Under the pieces are notes generated by a model. It made no database searches. It was not told the origin of the DNA and saw only the letters and a list, made by a program, of their open reading frames with translations. Made by a program: the position numbers and the translations under genes. This document shows positions 55,282-63,647 of a DNA stretch of 64,000 nucleotides, in pieces (position 1 is the stretch's first letter; every line of letters begins with the position of its first letter). Source of the DNA: Haloarcula pelagica (GTDB taxonomy: Archaea; Halobacteriota; Halobacteria; Halobacteriales; Haloarculaceae); the NCBI RefSeq assembly GCF_030127105.1, contig NZ_CP126161.1, forward strand, positions 3,100,001 to 3,164,000, written 5' to 3'.

Positions 55282-55288
55282 TATTAAA
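55282..55288 (+). promoter_or_regulatory. TATA box of the metE pair
   Basis: TATTAAA is centred about 29 bases before the ATG at 55314, predicting a leaderless transcript for both MetE-related genes. Confidence 0.6.
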
Positions 55289-55313
55289 GCCCGTCATTTC
55301 GTATCCCGGTGTA

Positions 55314-56312
55314 ATGACACAGGTAGTTGCCACGACCCCCGGTCTGTTCCCGCTCCCGGACTGGGCCAAAGACGAACTGGCCGACCTGAAGGGCCACCAG
55401 AAGACAGACCTCGTCTCCGGCGACGAGGGCGCCGAGATCGAGGACGCCTACGACCGCGTCCGCGCCGAACTGATCGAGACACAGCACGACGCCGGCCTCG
55501 ACCGGATCGTCGAGGGACAGGGCCGCTGGGACGACATGCTCGCACACCCGCTTGCGGTCCACAGCGAGGTCGAGACCCGCGGGATCGTCCGCTACTACGA
55601 CAACAACAACTTCTACCGAGAGCCGGTCGTCCAGGGCGACCTCTCCGCCGACGGTGGCGACGTGGCTGCGGACCTCGGCGCCGCGGCCGACCACGTCGAC
55701 GAGGGCCTCCAGGCGGTCCTCCCCGGACCGTACTCGCTGGCCGACCTGGCGACCGACGAGCACTACGGTGACGAGGCGGAGTTCCTCTCCGCGGTCGCCG
55801 ACTTCCTCGCCGAGGAGGTTCGCTCGTTCCCCGAAGTCGAGACGCTGTTCCTGCTGGAACCGTCGCTGGTCGAGAACGCGCCCGAGGACGGCGCCGACGA
55901 GCGCGCGAGCGAGGCCGTCGACGCCGTCGCGAGCGCCGCCGACGCCGAGGTCGTCACCCACACCTACTGGGGTGCGCTCGAAGAGAAGGTCTACGCGCAT
56001 CTGATGGACGCCGACATCGACGCCATCGGCTTCGATCTGATCGCCGACCACGACAAGAACGTCTACAACGTTCAGGAGTACGGAACCAAGGACGATGTCG
56101 CCCTGGGCGTCGTCGACGGGCAGAACACGCTCGTCGAGGCCCCCGAGACGATCCGTGACCGGATCGACTGGTTCGAACAGCAGACAAACACCACGTACGA
56201 CACCGTCTACGCGACCGCGAACACAGAGCTGTTTTACCTCCCGGTCAACAAGTTCGCGGACAAACTGGAAGCGCTCGCAAACGCAGCCGATCTGGAGGAG
56301 GTCGAAGCATGA
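55314..56312 (+). CDS. MetE-related protein without zinc ligands
   Basis: This 332-residue UroD/MetE-type barrel resembles the cobalamin-independent methionine synthase family (TTPGLFPLPDWAKDELADLK, QGDLSADG, LPGPYSLADLATDEHYGD, FLLEPSLVEN). The usual zinc ligands are absent: where the catalytic protein has HVCYGDY and SPDCG, this one has HTYWGAL and TANTELF, and the whole protein has no cysteine. It overlaps the next gene by four bases, so the two are made together, and it may be a structural, folate- or methyl-donor-binding partner. Function is inferred. Confidence 0.82.
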   Translation: MTQVVATTPGLFPLPDWAKDELADLKGHQKTDLVSGDEGAEIEDAYDRVRAELIETQHDAGLDRIVEGQGRWDDMLAHPLAVHSEVETRGIVRYYDNNNFYREPVVQGDLSADGGDVAADLGAAADHVDEGLQAVLPGPYSLADLATDEHYGDEAEFLSAVADFLAEEVRSFPEVETLFLLEPSLVENAPEDGADERASEAVDAVASAADAEVVTHTYWGALEEKVYAHLMDADIDAIGFDLIADHDKNVYNVQEYGTKDDVALGVVDGQNTLVEAPETIRDRIDWFEQQTNTTYDTVYATANTELFYLPVNKFADKLEALANAADLEEVEA

Positions 56313-57382
56313 CAGGCCCACGAGAGCAGTTCCGACCGGCGAATCACCCCAACGACAACTTCCTGCTGACGACCGTCGTCGGCTCTTACCCCAAACCCAA
56401 GTGGCACGACCGCGCCCGCGAACAGTTCGAGGACGAGGACGCCGACTTCGGTGAGGAGGAGTGGGAGGAGTCGAAAGACGACGCCTCGCGGCTCATCACC
56501 CACGAACACGAGCGCTGTGGGATCGACGTGGTGTGTGACGGCGAGATGCGGCGCAACGAGATGGTCGAGTACTTCGCCCACCGGATCGACGGCTACGAGT
56601 TCAACGGCCGCGTGAAGGTGTGGGGACACAACTACTTCGACAAGCCGAGCGTCGCCGACGAGGTCGAGTACGGCGAGCAGTGGCTCGTCGAGGAGTTCGA
56701 GTTCACCGACGAGGTGGCCGAGCGTCCGGTCAAGGTCCCGATCACGGGCCCGTACACCCTGGCGAACTGGTCGTTCAACGAAGTGTACGACAGCGAGGAG
56801 CAACTGGCCTACGAACTCGCGGACCTCGTCAACGAGGAGATCGAGGCGCTGGTCGAGGCCGGCGCCCGCTACATCCAGATCGACGAGCCCGCCCTCGCCA
56901 CGACGCCGGACGACCACGCCATCGTCGGCGAGTGTCTCGAACGCATCGTCGACGACATCCCCGAGGACGTGCGCCTCGGGCTTCACGTCTGTTACGGCGA
57001 CTACTCCCGGATCTACCCGGAGATCCTCGACTACCCCGTCCACGAGTACGACCTCGAACTCGCCAACGGCGACTACGAGCAACTGGACGTGTTCAAGGAC
57101 CACGAGTTCACGAAGGACTTCGCGATGGGGGTCCTGGACGCTCACACGGCCGAAGTCGAGTCGGTCGAGGAGATCAAGGACAACATCAAGAAGGGACTGG
57201 AAGTCGTGCCGCCCGAACGGCTCACCGTCTCCCCGGACTGCGGCGTGAAGCTCCTGCCCCGCGAGATCGCACGCGGCAAGATGGAGAACATGGTGCAGGC
57301 GGCACGCGAGATCGAGCAGGAACTCGACGCCGGTGAGATCGACGTGGTCGCGAGCGGTGCGCAAGCGAGTGCGGACGACTAA
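56309..57382 (+). CDS. metE: Cobalamin-independent methionine synthase (archaeal MetE, catalytic)
   Basis: This 357-residue protein corresponds to the C-terminal catalytic half of bacterial MetE. It contains VVGSYPKPKW near the N-terminus, ITGPYTLANWSFNE, the IQIDEPALATTPDD segment, and the zinc ligands in LGLHVCYGDYSRIYPEI (His and Cys of HxC) and in SPDCGVKLLP (third Cys). It methylates homocysteine with an as yet unknown methyl donor. The last 95 bases and stop are repeated exactly at 57580-57682. Confidence 0.9.
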   Translation: MTGPREQFRPANHPNDNFLLTTVVGSYPKPKWHDRAREQFEDEDADFGEEEWEESKDDASRLITHEHERCGIDVVCDGEMRRNEMVEYFAHRIDGYEFNGRVKVWGHNYFDKPSVADEVEYGEQWLVEEFEFTDEVAERPVKVPITGPYTLANWSFNEVYDSEEQLAYELADLVNEEIEALVEAGARYIQIDEPALATTPDDHAIVGECLERIVDDIPEDVRLGLHVCYGDYSRIYPEILDYPVHEYDLELANGDYEQLDVFKDHEFTKDFAMGVLDAHTAEVESVEEIKDNIKKGLEVVPPERLTVSPDCGVKLLPREIARGKMENMVQAAREIEQELDAGEIDVVASGAQASADD

Positions 57383-57390
57383 GCGAGGGA
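57288..57390 (+). repeat. 103-bp direct repeat, copy 1 (end of metE)
   Basis: This stretch, covering the last 31 or so codons of metE, its stop and eight bases beyond, is identical to 57580-57682. Before and after the two copies the sequences differ (cgcgaacg follows copy 1, while acccaccg follows copy 2). Confidence 0.97.
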
Positions 57391-57579
57391 CGCGAACGGA
57401 GAGGGATCGCAGGTCACCGAGGTAGTCGGGCGGCATCGCCGTTCGACGACACGGTGAACCGCTTCACCGGACACCCGAGCGAACGTAGTGAGCGAGGGTC
57501 CGGCCTTTTTCCCCACGTTTTTACCCGGAGTGGTAGCCGAGCACCACGAGGCTACCCGACGAGGTAAAAAGTGGGAGCG
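57391..57579. other. 189-bp insert between the repeats, structured and non-coding
   Basis: This stretch holds no plausible gene. It includes a near-palindromic CCCGAGCGAACGTAGTGAGCG segment at about 57476-57496, then a run of T after GGCC, and the long inverted repeat described separately. Its boundaries are set exactly by the two 103-bp copies. It could be a small inserted element, or what remains of one. Confidence 0.6.
57512..57575. repeat. Nested inverted repeat in the insert
   Basis: The outer arms are CCCACGTTTTTACC (57512-57525) and GGTAAAAAGTGGG (57563-57575), complementary except for one extra G. Inside are GGTAGCC (57532-57538) and GGCTACC (57550-57556), fully complementary. The nest can form a long hairpin or cruciform. 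It could act as a transcription terminator for metE or mark an element end. Confidence 0.8.
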
Positions 57580-57682
57580 ACATGGTGCAGGCGGCACGCG
57601 AGATCGAGCAGGAACTCGACGCCGGTGAGATCGACGTGGTCGCGAGCGGTGCGCAAGCGAGTGCGGACGACTAAGCGAGGGA
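57580..57682 (+). repeat. 103-bp direct repeat, copy 2 (orphan metE tail)
   Basis: This is an exact copy of the metE 3' end (57288-57390) without the rest of the gene. It contains the ATGGTGCAGGCGGCACG start and the same stop, so a 33-residue frame exists but is not likely a gene. Perfect identity means the duplication is recent or maintained by gene conversion. Confidence 0.97.
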
Positions 57683-58020
57683 ACCCACCGGCCGACTCTG
57701 GTGAAGGTTTCACACTCGACACGCAGCCGTTTGGATCGCCGGATCGGCACCTCTCTAGACGAAGTACTGTTCGACGATAGTCGAACTACGTTACGTCGTT
57801 AGATACTTCGAACGCACCACAATCGCCAGCAGAATCGATACAGACTACGTACCAGATTGTCGATATTGGATGCAGAGATAAAAACGTAAGTGTACGGAAT
57901 TAGCACTTGATAGGCCTTCTGTAGCGTATTTTCTTACGAAGGCATTAATGTGTAAGTGCCGCTACATAATCTTGGGAAAGAGTTTAGTTGTCGTCAGGTA
58001 AATCTCAGAGCGAGAGAGCT
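57683..58020. other. AT-rich gene-less stretch
   Basis: From about 57770 to 58000 the sequence drops to roughly 43-46% GC by eye, far below its surroundings, with elements such as TAAAAACG, TATTTTCTTACG and repeated GTAAGTG. I see no gene. It may be a promoter region of the HTH gene at 58021, or an acquired remnant next to the duplicated metE tail. Confidence 0.6.
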
Positions 58021-58533
58021 ATGACAGGCGACACACACCTCCGAGCGGAACTGTATCTCCGGGGAGACACCTACGGGACCTTCGACGCACAACAGCAGGT
58101 CCTCAATCGGGTCAAGCGACTCGAAGCAAACGGTGTCTTCAGCGAGTCGATGCTCGCCGGGGAGTGGCAGCGTATCCGGACGATGGCCGAGGACAAACGT
58201 TCCGGAGCGCTGGCGACCTACGAGGAGTTCCGCGACTGGGCCGACCGGAACAGCTACTCCCTGGAGCCGGCCTTCGAGCGCCGGACCCGGAGCTTCGTCG
58301 GGCTGGATCGGGTCGACGACGTGGTCGTCTTCCCCGTGGTCTCGCTGGCGATGTACGACGGGAGCCAGCTGAAGGGCGTGTTCCCGTGTACGGACGAGGA
58401 CAGGACCTACACCGTCGGCGACGCCCTCGAAGCGTTCGAGCGCGGTGACGCCGACTGGCTGGCGCAGTTCGACTCGGTCACGGTGGGCCGGACCCAGCCG
58501 TGGCTCGAACCGGGCGTCGACGTGACGCCCTAA
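58021..58533 (+). CDS. Haloarchaeal HTH-domain-like hypothetical protein
   Basis: This 170-residue protein starts MTGDTHLRAELYLRGDTYGT. The N-terminal part (FDAQQQVLNRVKRLEANGVF) and the following acidic and helical middle resemble the small haloarchaeal family that carries an atypical HTH; the C-terminal part is FPVVSLAMYDGSQLKGVFPC and VGDALEAFERGD. I recognise the style but not a named function. The ATG at 58021 is preferred over an upstream start 11 codons earlier that has no family look. The AT-rich stretch before it probably holds its promoter. Confidence 0.65.
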   Translation: MTGDTHLRAELYLRGDTYGTFDAQQQVLNRVKRLEANGVFSESMLAGEWQRIRTMAEDKRSGALATYEEFRDWADRNSYSLEPAFERRTRSFVGLDRVDDVVVFPVVSLAMYDGSQLKGVFPCTDEDRTYTVGDALEAFERGDADWLAQFDSVTVGRTQPWLEPGVDVTP

Positions 58534-59675
58534 CCGCGCAGCGCTTCGACCGGTTCCTCGCTGGCCGCTTTCCAGGCGGGATAGAGCCCACTGAGGATGC
58601 TCGTGACCACGCCGAAGGCAAAGGCCGACCCGACGTACCACGCGTTGGCGAGCCTGAACACCGCCGTCGCGTCGCCGACGGTGTAGTGATTGATCGCCAG
58701 CCCCGCGCCGATGCTCAACACGACGCCGATCAGGCCGCCGACGACTCCCAGCAACGCGGCCTCCATCAACATCACCTTCAGTACGTCGCGTTTCTGGTAG
58801 CCGACCGCCCGGAGAACGCCGATCTCCTCGCGGCGCTCGACGGTCGACATCAGCATCACGTTCAGGATCGAGATGCCGGCGACCAGCAGCGAGATCGAGG
58901 CGATCCCGACCAGGATGGTGTTGACGATCTGGAAGGTCTGGCGGATCTGATCGACGAGCGAACCGAGTTCGCTGACCTGGACACGCTCCTCCCGGTCGTT
59001 GAGTTCCTGACGAATCCGCATCGCGGTCGCGTTCGCCTCCGAGCCCGAAGGCGCGGTGATGTACACCTGCGAGTAGCCGGGGTCGTCGATCTGGTTCGAC
59101 GGGACGATCACGCGGTTCGCGGGGTTGAGCTGGGAGAACGTCTCCCCGTCTTCGAGCACCGCTCGCACCCGGACCGAGGTCCCGTTGACCGTGATCGTGC
59201 TCCCGCTGTCGATGTCGTACTCCTCTGCGATCGAACTTCCCACGAGGGCACCTGAACGGAACGGTTCGGGGACCCGCCCGTCACTCGCTGTGTACACCTC
59301 CGCTGGATTGTCGATTCCGTATATGAACTCCTGTGACGATCTGTCCCGTGCGTACTGGACTTCGACGATATCGGTTCGTACGGGTGTGACCGTCGTCCCT
59401 GGTCCGACGACCCGCTGGATGTCCCGGATGTCCCGGTCGTTCAGGTACTCGACGCCCTCGTTGGTGTTCGGTGACACCGTCACCTGGTTCCCGATGTCTC
59501 CGAGGTTCTGCGTGATCGAGTACCGCAGCGAGACGCCGAACATCCCCAGCGACGCGATGGCGATGACGCCGATGACGATGCCCAGTGCCGCGAGCAGCGA
59601 GCGCATCTTGGTCCGCGTGAGGTTCCGCCGTGCCATCAGTGCCGCCGGGAACCGGCGGTAGATCGGTTCAAGCAT
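58530..59675 (-). CDS. MacB/FtsX-type ABC transporter permease
   Basis: This 381-residue protein has an N-terminal helix ([24 protein letters not shown]), a large extracellular domain from about 50 to 250, and three C-terminal helices ([35 protein letters not shown], and [19 protein letters not shown]). The [14 protein letters not shown] start and [13 protein letters not shown]-like end are FtsX/MacB hallmarks. It works with the ATPase at 59668-60348, which overlaps it by eight bases, in mechanically driven export or signalling rather than uptake. Confidence 0.93.
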   Translation of the reverse strand: MLEPIYRRFPAALMARRNLTRTKMRSLLAALGIVIGVIAIASLGMFGVSLRYSITQNLGDIGNQVTVSPNTNEGVEYLNDRDIRDIQRVVGPGTTVTPVRTDIVEVQYARDRSSQEFIYGIDNPAEVYTASDGRVPEPFRSGALVGSSIAEEYDIDSGSTITVNGTSVRVRAVLEDGETFSQLNPANRVIVPSNQIDDPGYSQVYITAPSGSEANATAMRIRQELNDREERVQVSELGSLVDQIRQTFQIVNTILVGIASISLLVAGISILNVMLMSTVERREEIGVLRAVGYQKRDVLKVMLMEAALLGVVGGLIGVVLSIGAGLAINHYTVGDATAVFRLANAWYVGSAFAFGVVTSILSGLYPAWKAASEEPVEALRG

Positions 59676-60348
59676 CGATCTCCTCCCGACCGATCGTCCC
59701 GTCGACGAGATGGACCGTCCGGTCGACGTACTGGTTGACGAGTTCGTCGTGGGTGACCGCGACGATCGCGACGTTCTCCTCGTCGGCGATCCGTTGGAAC
59801 TCGTCGAGGATCTTCCGCCCGGTCTTCCGATCGAGGTTCCCCGTCGGCTCGTCCGCGAGGACGATCCGCGGGTCGTTGATCAGCGCCCGGGCGATGGCGA
59901 CGCGCTGTTTCTGCCCGCCGGAAAGTTCGTCCGGCCGGTGGTCGAGTCGGTCGCCCAGCCCCATCCGTTCGAGGAGGTCGACGGCCCGCGGACGGGTGTC
60001 GGGGTTCCGGTCGAACAGTTGCGGGACTTCGACGTTCTCGACGGCGTTCAGCGTCGGCAGCAGGTAGAAGTGCTGGAAGACGAACCCGATCTTCCGTTTC
60101 CGGAGCGCGGTCCGCTTCCGGTCGCCGAGGTTCGTCACGTCCCGCCCGTCCAGCAGGACCGTCCCCTCGGTCGGGGTCGAGAGCAACCCCAGGATGTTCA
60201 GGAGCGTCGTCTTGCCACTCCCGCTGGGACCCATGATCGAGACGAACTCGCCGGCGTCAAGCGTGAAGTCGATCCCGCCGAGCGCCTCGAGCACCTGGCC
60301 GCCGGTCCGGTACCGCTTGACGAGGTGTTGCGCGTCGATGACGCTCAT
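59668..60348 (-). CDS. MacB/LolD-type ABC transporter ATPase
   Basis: This 226-residue ATPase has Walker [10 protein letters not shown] ([15 protein letters not shown]), Q-loop [10 protein letters not shown], the signature [12 protein letters not shown], Walker [13 protein letters not shown], and switch His in [10 protein letters not shown]. The family partners FtsX-type permeases. It overlaps both neighbours, so the exported protein, ATPase and permease genes are one operon. Confidence 0.95.
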   Translation of the reverse strand: MSVIDAQHLVKRYRTGGQVLEALGGIDFTLDAGEFVSIMGPSGSGKTTLLNILGLLSTPTEGTVLLDGRDVTNLGDRKRTALRKRKIGFVFQHFYLLPTLNAVENVEVPQLFDRNPDTRPRAVDLLERMGLGDRLDHRPDELSGGQKQRVAIARALINDPRIVLADEPTGNLDRKTGRKILDEFQRIADEENVAIVAVTHDELVNQYVDRTVHLVDGTIGREEIDA

Positions 60349-61838
60349 ATCTCCTCGTCACCGCGGCGATACCACCTGACGAGGACGACGACGATGACCA
60401 GCGCGGCGATTGCGCCGACACCGACGACGGGCAACAGACCGCCGAAGAGGCCGCCCCCACCGCCGTTGGCGTTCTGGTTCGGTCGGACGGGGACGGCCGG
60501 CTCTGCTGCCGTTACGTCGACCCGGAAGGTCTGGCGTTCGCGCTCGCCGTCGACGAGGTAGCTGACTTCGACCGGGACCGACGTGACGTTCCCGTCGGTC
60601 CGGGCGTAGACATCGAAGGAGACGAAGTCACTGGAGGGGACCGTCCCGACGAAGTACTCCTTGTTCGGGAACGCGGGCGTGACCTGCTCCGTGTCGACCA
60701 CCGAGACGAGGACGCTGTTCGCCTCGGTCATGCCGACGTTGCTCGCGCTGCCAGAGATCTGGAGCTGTCCGCCCTGGCGAACGACATCGAGGCCGGTCAA
60801 GGTGATCGCCCCCGGCGCCGACCGGAGTTCGGTCGTCGTCGTCGTCGTCCGCTGGCGCGTCCCGACCTCGTACTCCGCGGCCACGTCGACGTTTGCCATC
60901 GGCTCGGTGAGCGTGGCGTTGAGTCGGACCGACTCCGAGGTGCCCGCGGGGATCTCCTCGACGATCGACCGCCGGAACGTCGCGTTGTCCGAGGTGGCGG
61001 TGACGACGACGCTCTCGACCGGGGTGTTCCCCTGGTTGATAACGTCGACCGACAGCGCGCGGTCTTCGCCGCTCCCGACCGGCGAGGCGTCGAGCGAGAC
61101 GCCCTCACGCAGTCCGTCCGGCCGGATCGTCTTCGTCCGGGTCACCGTCCGCTGGGTGTCACCGTTGATGGTGTAGTGGAGTGTCGCACTCACGGGCTGG
61201 GTCCCGGACCGCTCGGGTCGGAACCTGAACGACGCCGTCTGGACCTGGTTGCTGTCGATCGAGGCGAAGACGGTTCTGTCCTCGATCATCTCGACCGTCC
61301 GGCCGTCGACCACCAGTTCGACGTTCGAGATCGGTGTGTCGAGCCCGTTCGCGATGGTGACCGTCCCGCTCGACTCGACGCCGACGACGGACTCGTTGGT
61401 CTTGATGTCCAGCTGTGGGTGCCGTTCACGAACGTTTACCGTCACCGGGTACCGGAGCTGCACCGCGTTCCCCGTGGCGGTGTTGACACCGTAGACGAAC
61501 ACGCGGATGTCCCGTTTCCCCTCGGTGTCGAAGGTGTAGGTCAGTGGCACGTCGAGTTCCGATCCCGGTGAGATCGTCCCGACGCTTTCGATCCGCTTGA
61601 GTTCGTCGACGCCGAAGCCGCTCCCCCGGAGCGCGACCGAGCGGATCTCCAGGGAGCCGTTGCTGCTCTCTAGGTTCCTGATCGTCGGCGTGATCGTGAC
61701 CGTCTCGCCCGGCGCGGGCGAACTCGGTGAGAGTGTCACGTCCGCGACGGAGGCGTTGACGCCGTTTGCCGTCACGGCGATCGGGACAGTTCCGACCAGT
61801 ACCATCAACCCGACCAACAGGGCGGTCAGGCGACGCAT
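60345..61838 (-). CDS. Exported Ig-like (CARDB-type) membrane-anchored protein
   Basis: This 497-residue protein starts with a signal peptide (MRRLTALLVGLMVLVGTVPI), followed by at least three Ig-like or CARDB-like domains (SVADVTLSPSSPAPGETVTITPT; TNESVVGVESSGTVTIANG; VDVINQGNTPVESVVVTAT; LDVVRQGGQLQISGSASNVG). It ends in a Gly/Asn linker, one C-terminal helix (VGVGAIAALVIVVVLVRWY) and a short charged tail. It should be displayed on the cell surface with most of its mass outside. Its start codons and operon suggest it works with the MacB-like transporter as a periplasmic-side partner or adaptor. Confidence 0.85.
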   Translation of the reverse strand: MRRLTALLVGLMVLVGTVPIAVTANGVNASVADVTLSPSSPAPGETVTITPTIRNLESSNGSLEIRSVALRGSGFGVDELKRIESVGTISPGSELDVPLTYTFDTEGKRDIRVFVYGVNTATGNAVQLRYPVTVNVRERHPQLDIKTNESVVGVESSGTVTIANGLDTPISNVELVVDGRTVEMIEDRTVFASIDSNQVQTASFRFRPERSGTQPVSATLHYTINGDTQRTVTRTKTIRPDGLREGVSLDASPVGSGEDRALSVDVINQGNTPVESVVVTATSDNATFRRSIVEEIPAGTSESVRLNATLTEPMANVDVAAEYEVGTRQRTTTTTTELRSAPGAITLTGLDVVRQGGQLQISGSASNVGMTEANSVLVSVVDTEQVTPAFPNKEYFVGTVPSSDFVSFDVYARTDGNVTSVPVEVSYLVDGERERQTFRVDVTAAEPAVPVRPNQNANGGGGGLFGGLLPVVGVGAIAALVIVVVLVRWYRRGDEEI

Positions 61839-61968
61839 TCGACACCCCCCGCCACCGCTACTCGTTGGAGGTGCAGTTCGACATCGCCGACAGGGACCAC
61901 TGTCATGACCGGCCCTGCGGCCACAAATCGTATAAGCTTGGCTCTTTCGGCTGCGAGGAGACAGCGTG

Positions 61969-62982
61969 TCAGGTCGGGAGCGCGTCGATCAGCCGCTCGA
62001 ACTGTTCGCGGTACTGCGCCTCCGCACGCGCCGTCGCCAGCCCCGACTCGTCGGCGAAGACGGCGTCGAAGCCGGCCATCCGCCAGAGCAACGTCGAGAG
62101 CTGATACAGCGGCCGTCGCTCCTCGTAGCCCTGTGCGAAGTCCATCGGACGAAACTCCCTGTATCCGGTGTGGAACCGCTGGCGGAGCGTCTCCTTGACG
62201 TGTGGATCGTCGAACGAGGAGTCTATGAAGAGAAACTCGGTCTGTGCGAGGTTGTACTCCGGCAGTGCGGCCAGCACGTCCTGCCAGTCGAGCACGGCCG
62301 TGATCGGCCGCTGGTCGTCGGGCTCGAAGAGGAGGTTCGCCGGCCGGAAGTCGTCGTGGACCAGCCGCGGGATGCCGTCGTCGGGGACGATATCCAGCGC
62401 CGGTTCGATCCGGTCTCTGGCGCGGGTCGTGAGGTTCTCGAACGGCGTCCCGTCGAGCCGCGTCAGGTGAGCGCGGGTGAGCTGCTCGAAGTAGTCCCGC
62501 CAGCTCCCCATCCAGTCCCGGACGATGATCCGGTCGTTGTGCAGGTCCAGGCGGCCGAAGGCCTCGAACCCGATCTCCGAGTGCATATCCCCCAGGACCC
62601 GCCCGGCCTGGGTCATCACGCGCTGTCGTTCGTCCTCGGTGAGCGTCGCGAACTCCTCGGCGAGGTTGCGCCCGTGGACCCGTTCGGTGACGAAGTACGG
62701 CGGGACATCCGCCTCGGGCTCCTGTTTGAAGACGAGGATCCGCGGCACCGGAACGTCGGTCCGGTCGGCGACGTACTCGTGGAGCCGCGGTTCGACCTCG
62801 AACGGGATGTTGCCCTCGGGCTTGAACTTCACGACCACCTCGTACTCCTCGCCCCCGTGAGCCATCGTCACGATGTAGACATCACTCTGGTGCCCCCCGC
62901 CTGGCGTCTGGAAGGTGAACCCGTCGTGGTCGGGTCCGGACTCCCGGAGGACCGCTGCGATATCCGATTCCGGCGTCGACAC
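61969..62982 (-). CDS. Aminoglycoside-phosphotransferase-like (APH-fold) kinase
   Basis: This 337-residue protein starts at a GTG. It has GGGHQSDVYIVTMAHGGEEY and VVVKFKPEG (the ATP-site lysine), FVTERVHGRNL, the catalytic loop LVHDDFRPANLLFEPDD (H-D-D-x-x-P-x-N) and the metal-binding VLDWQDVLAALPEYN. This is an APH-type fold used for small-molecule kinases in archaea. The substrate is unknown; an antibiotic target is unlikely in a haloarchaeon. It is separated by about 130 bases from the exported-protein gene. Confidence 0.86.
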   Translation of the reverse strand: MSTPESDIAAVLRESGPDHDGFTFQTPGGGHQSDVYIVTMAHGGEEYEVVVKFKPEGNIPFEVEPRLHEYVADRTDVPVPRILVFKQEPEADVPPYFVTERVHGRNLAEEFATLTEDERQRVMTQAGRVLGDMHSEIGFEAFGRLDLHNDRIIVRDWMGSWRDYFEQLTRAHLTRLDGTPFENLTTRARDRIEPALDIVPDDGIPRLVHDDFRPANLLFEPDDQRPITAVLDWQDVLAALPEYNLAQTEFLFIDSSFDDPHVKETLRQRFHTGYREFRPMDFAQGYEERRPLYQLSTLLWRMAGFDAVFADESGLATARAEAQYREQFERLIDALPT

Positions 62983-63093
62983 TACGACCCGCTATGCGAG
63001 AGGGACAGATAAAACTGGTAGTCACGCCGTCCGGGGGCTGTCCCGGCGACCGGGAGAGACAGTGACTTGACGGACCGGGCCGGAAAGAGACGT

Positions 63094-63591
63094 ATGCCAG
63101 CACTCGTGTTGGTCGCCGGGGTCGCCCGGACCGGCGTCATCGGCGACGGCGAGACGATCCCGTGGCACTACGAGCAGGACGAACAGCAGTACAAGTCCCG
63201 TGTCTCGGGACACCCCGTGATCGTGGGTCGCCGAACCTGGGCGAGCATGACCGACGTGGCGGGCACACATCCCGTCGTGGTCACGAGCACGCCCGACGAG
63301 TACGAGGCCGAGAACGCCACGTTCGTCTCGTCGGTTCCCGCAGCGGCCGAGGCGGTCGCCGCCCACGGCGAGACGGGCTACGTCATCGGCGGCCAGTCCA
63401 TCTACTCGATGTTCCTCCCGTACGCCGACCGCGCATTCGTCTCGGAGCTCCCGGCGGTCGCCAACGGGGCGGCGGTGTTCCCGTATCTCGGGACCGACTG
63501 GACCGTCACCGGCACCGAGCGCTACGACGAGTTCGATGTCGTCGAGTACACCAACGAGGACCCACTGCCGCCCGCGGCCGCCGAGAGATAG
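63094..63591 (+). CDS. folA: Dihydrofolate reductase
   Basis: This 165-residue DHFR starts MPALVLVAGVARTGVIGDGE. It has the Met20-loop-type ETIPWHY, PVIVGRRTWASM, VVVTSTPDEYE, GYVIGGQSIYSMFL and a C-terminal VTGTERYDEFDVVEY. It reduces dihydrofolate with NADPH and makes tetrahydrofolate for thymidylate and C1 metabolism. The TTG upstream is rejected. The partial dihydropteroate synthase follows 57 bases later, probably a folate cluster. Confidence 0.95.
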   Translation: MPALVLVAGVARTGVIGDGETIPWHYEQDEQQYKSRVSGHPVIVGRRTWASMTDVAGTHPVVVTSTPDEYEAENATFVSSVPAAAEAVAAHGETGYVIGGQSIYSMFLPYADRAFVSELPAVANGAAVFPYLGTDWTVTGTERYDEFDVVEYTNEDPLPPAAAER

Positions 63592-63647
63592 CGACGCGAG
63601 CCACCGCAACCGCCAACGCTTACCCTGCGCAGTCCTACCGATCGACT

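Noticed and set aside
57583-57674. The orphan metE tail as a small gene
   Set aside because: It is an exact copy of the last codons of metE with no separate start signal; a duplicated fragment explains it fully.
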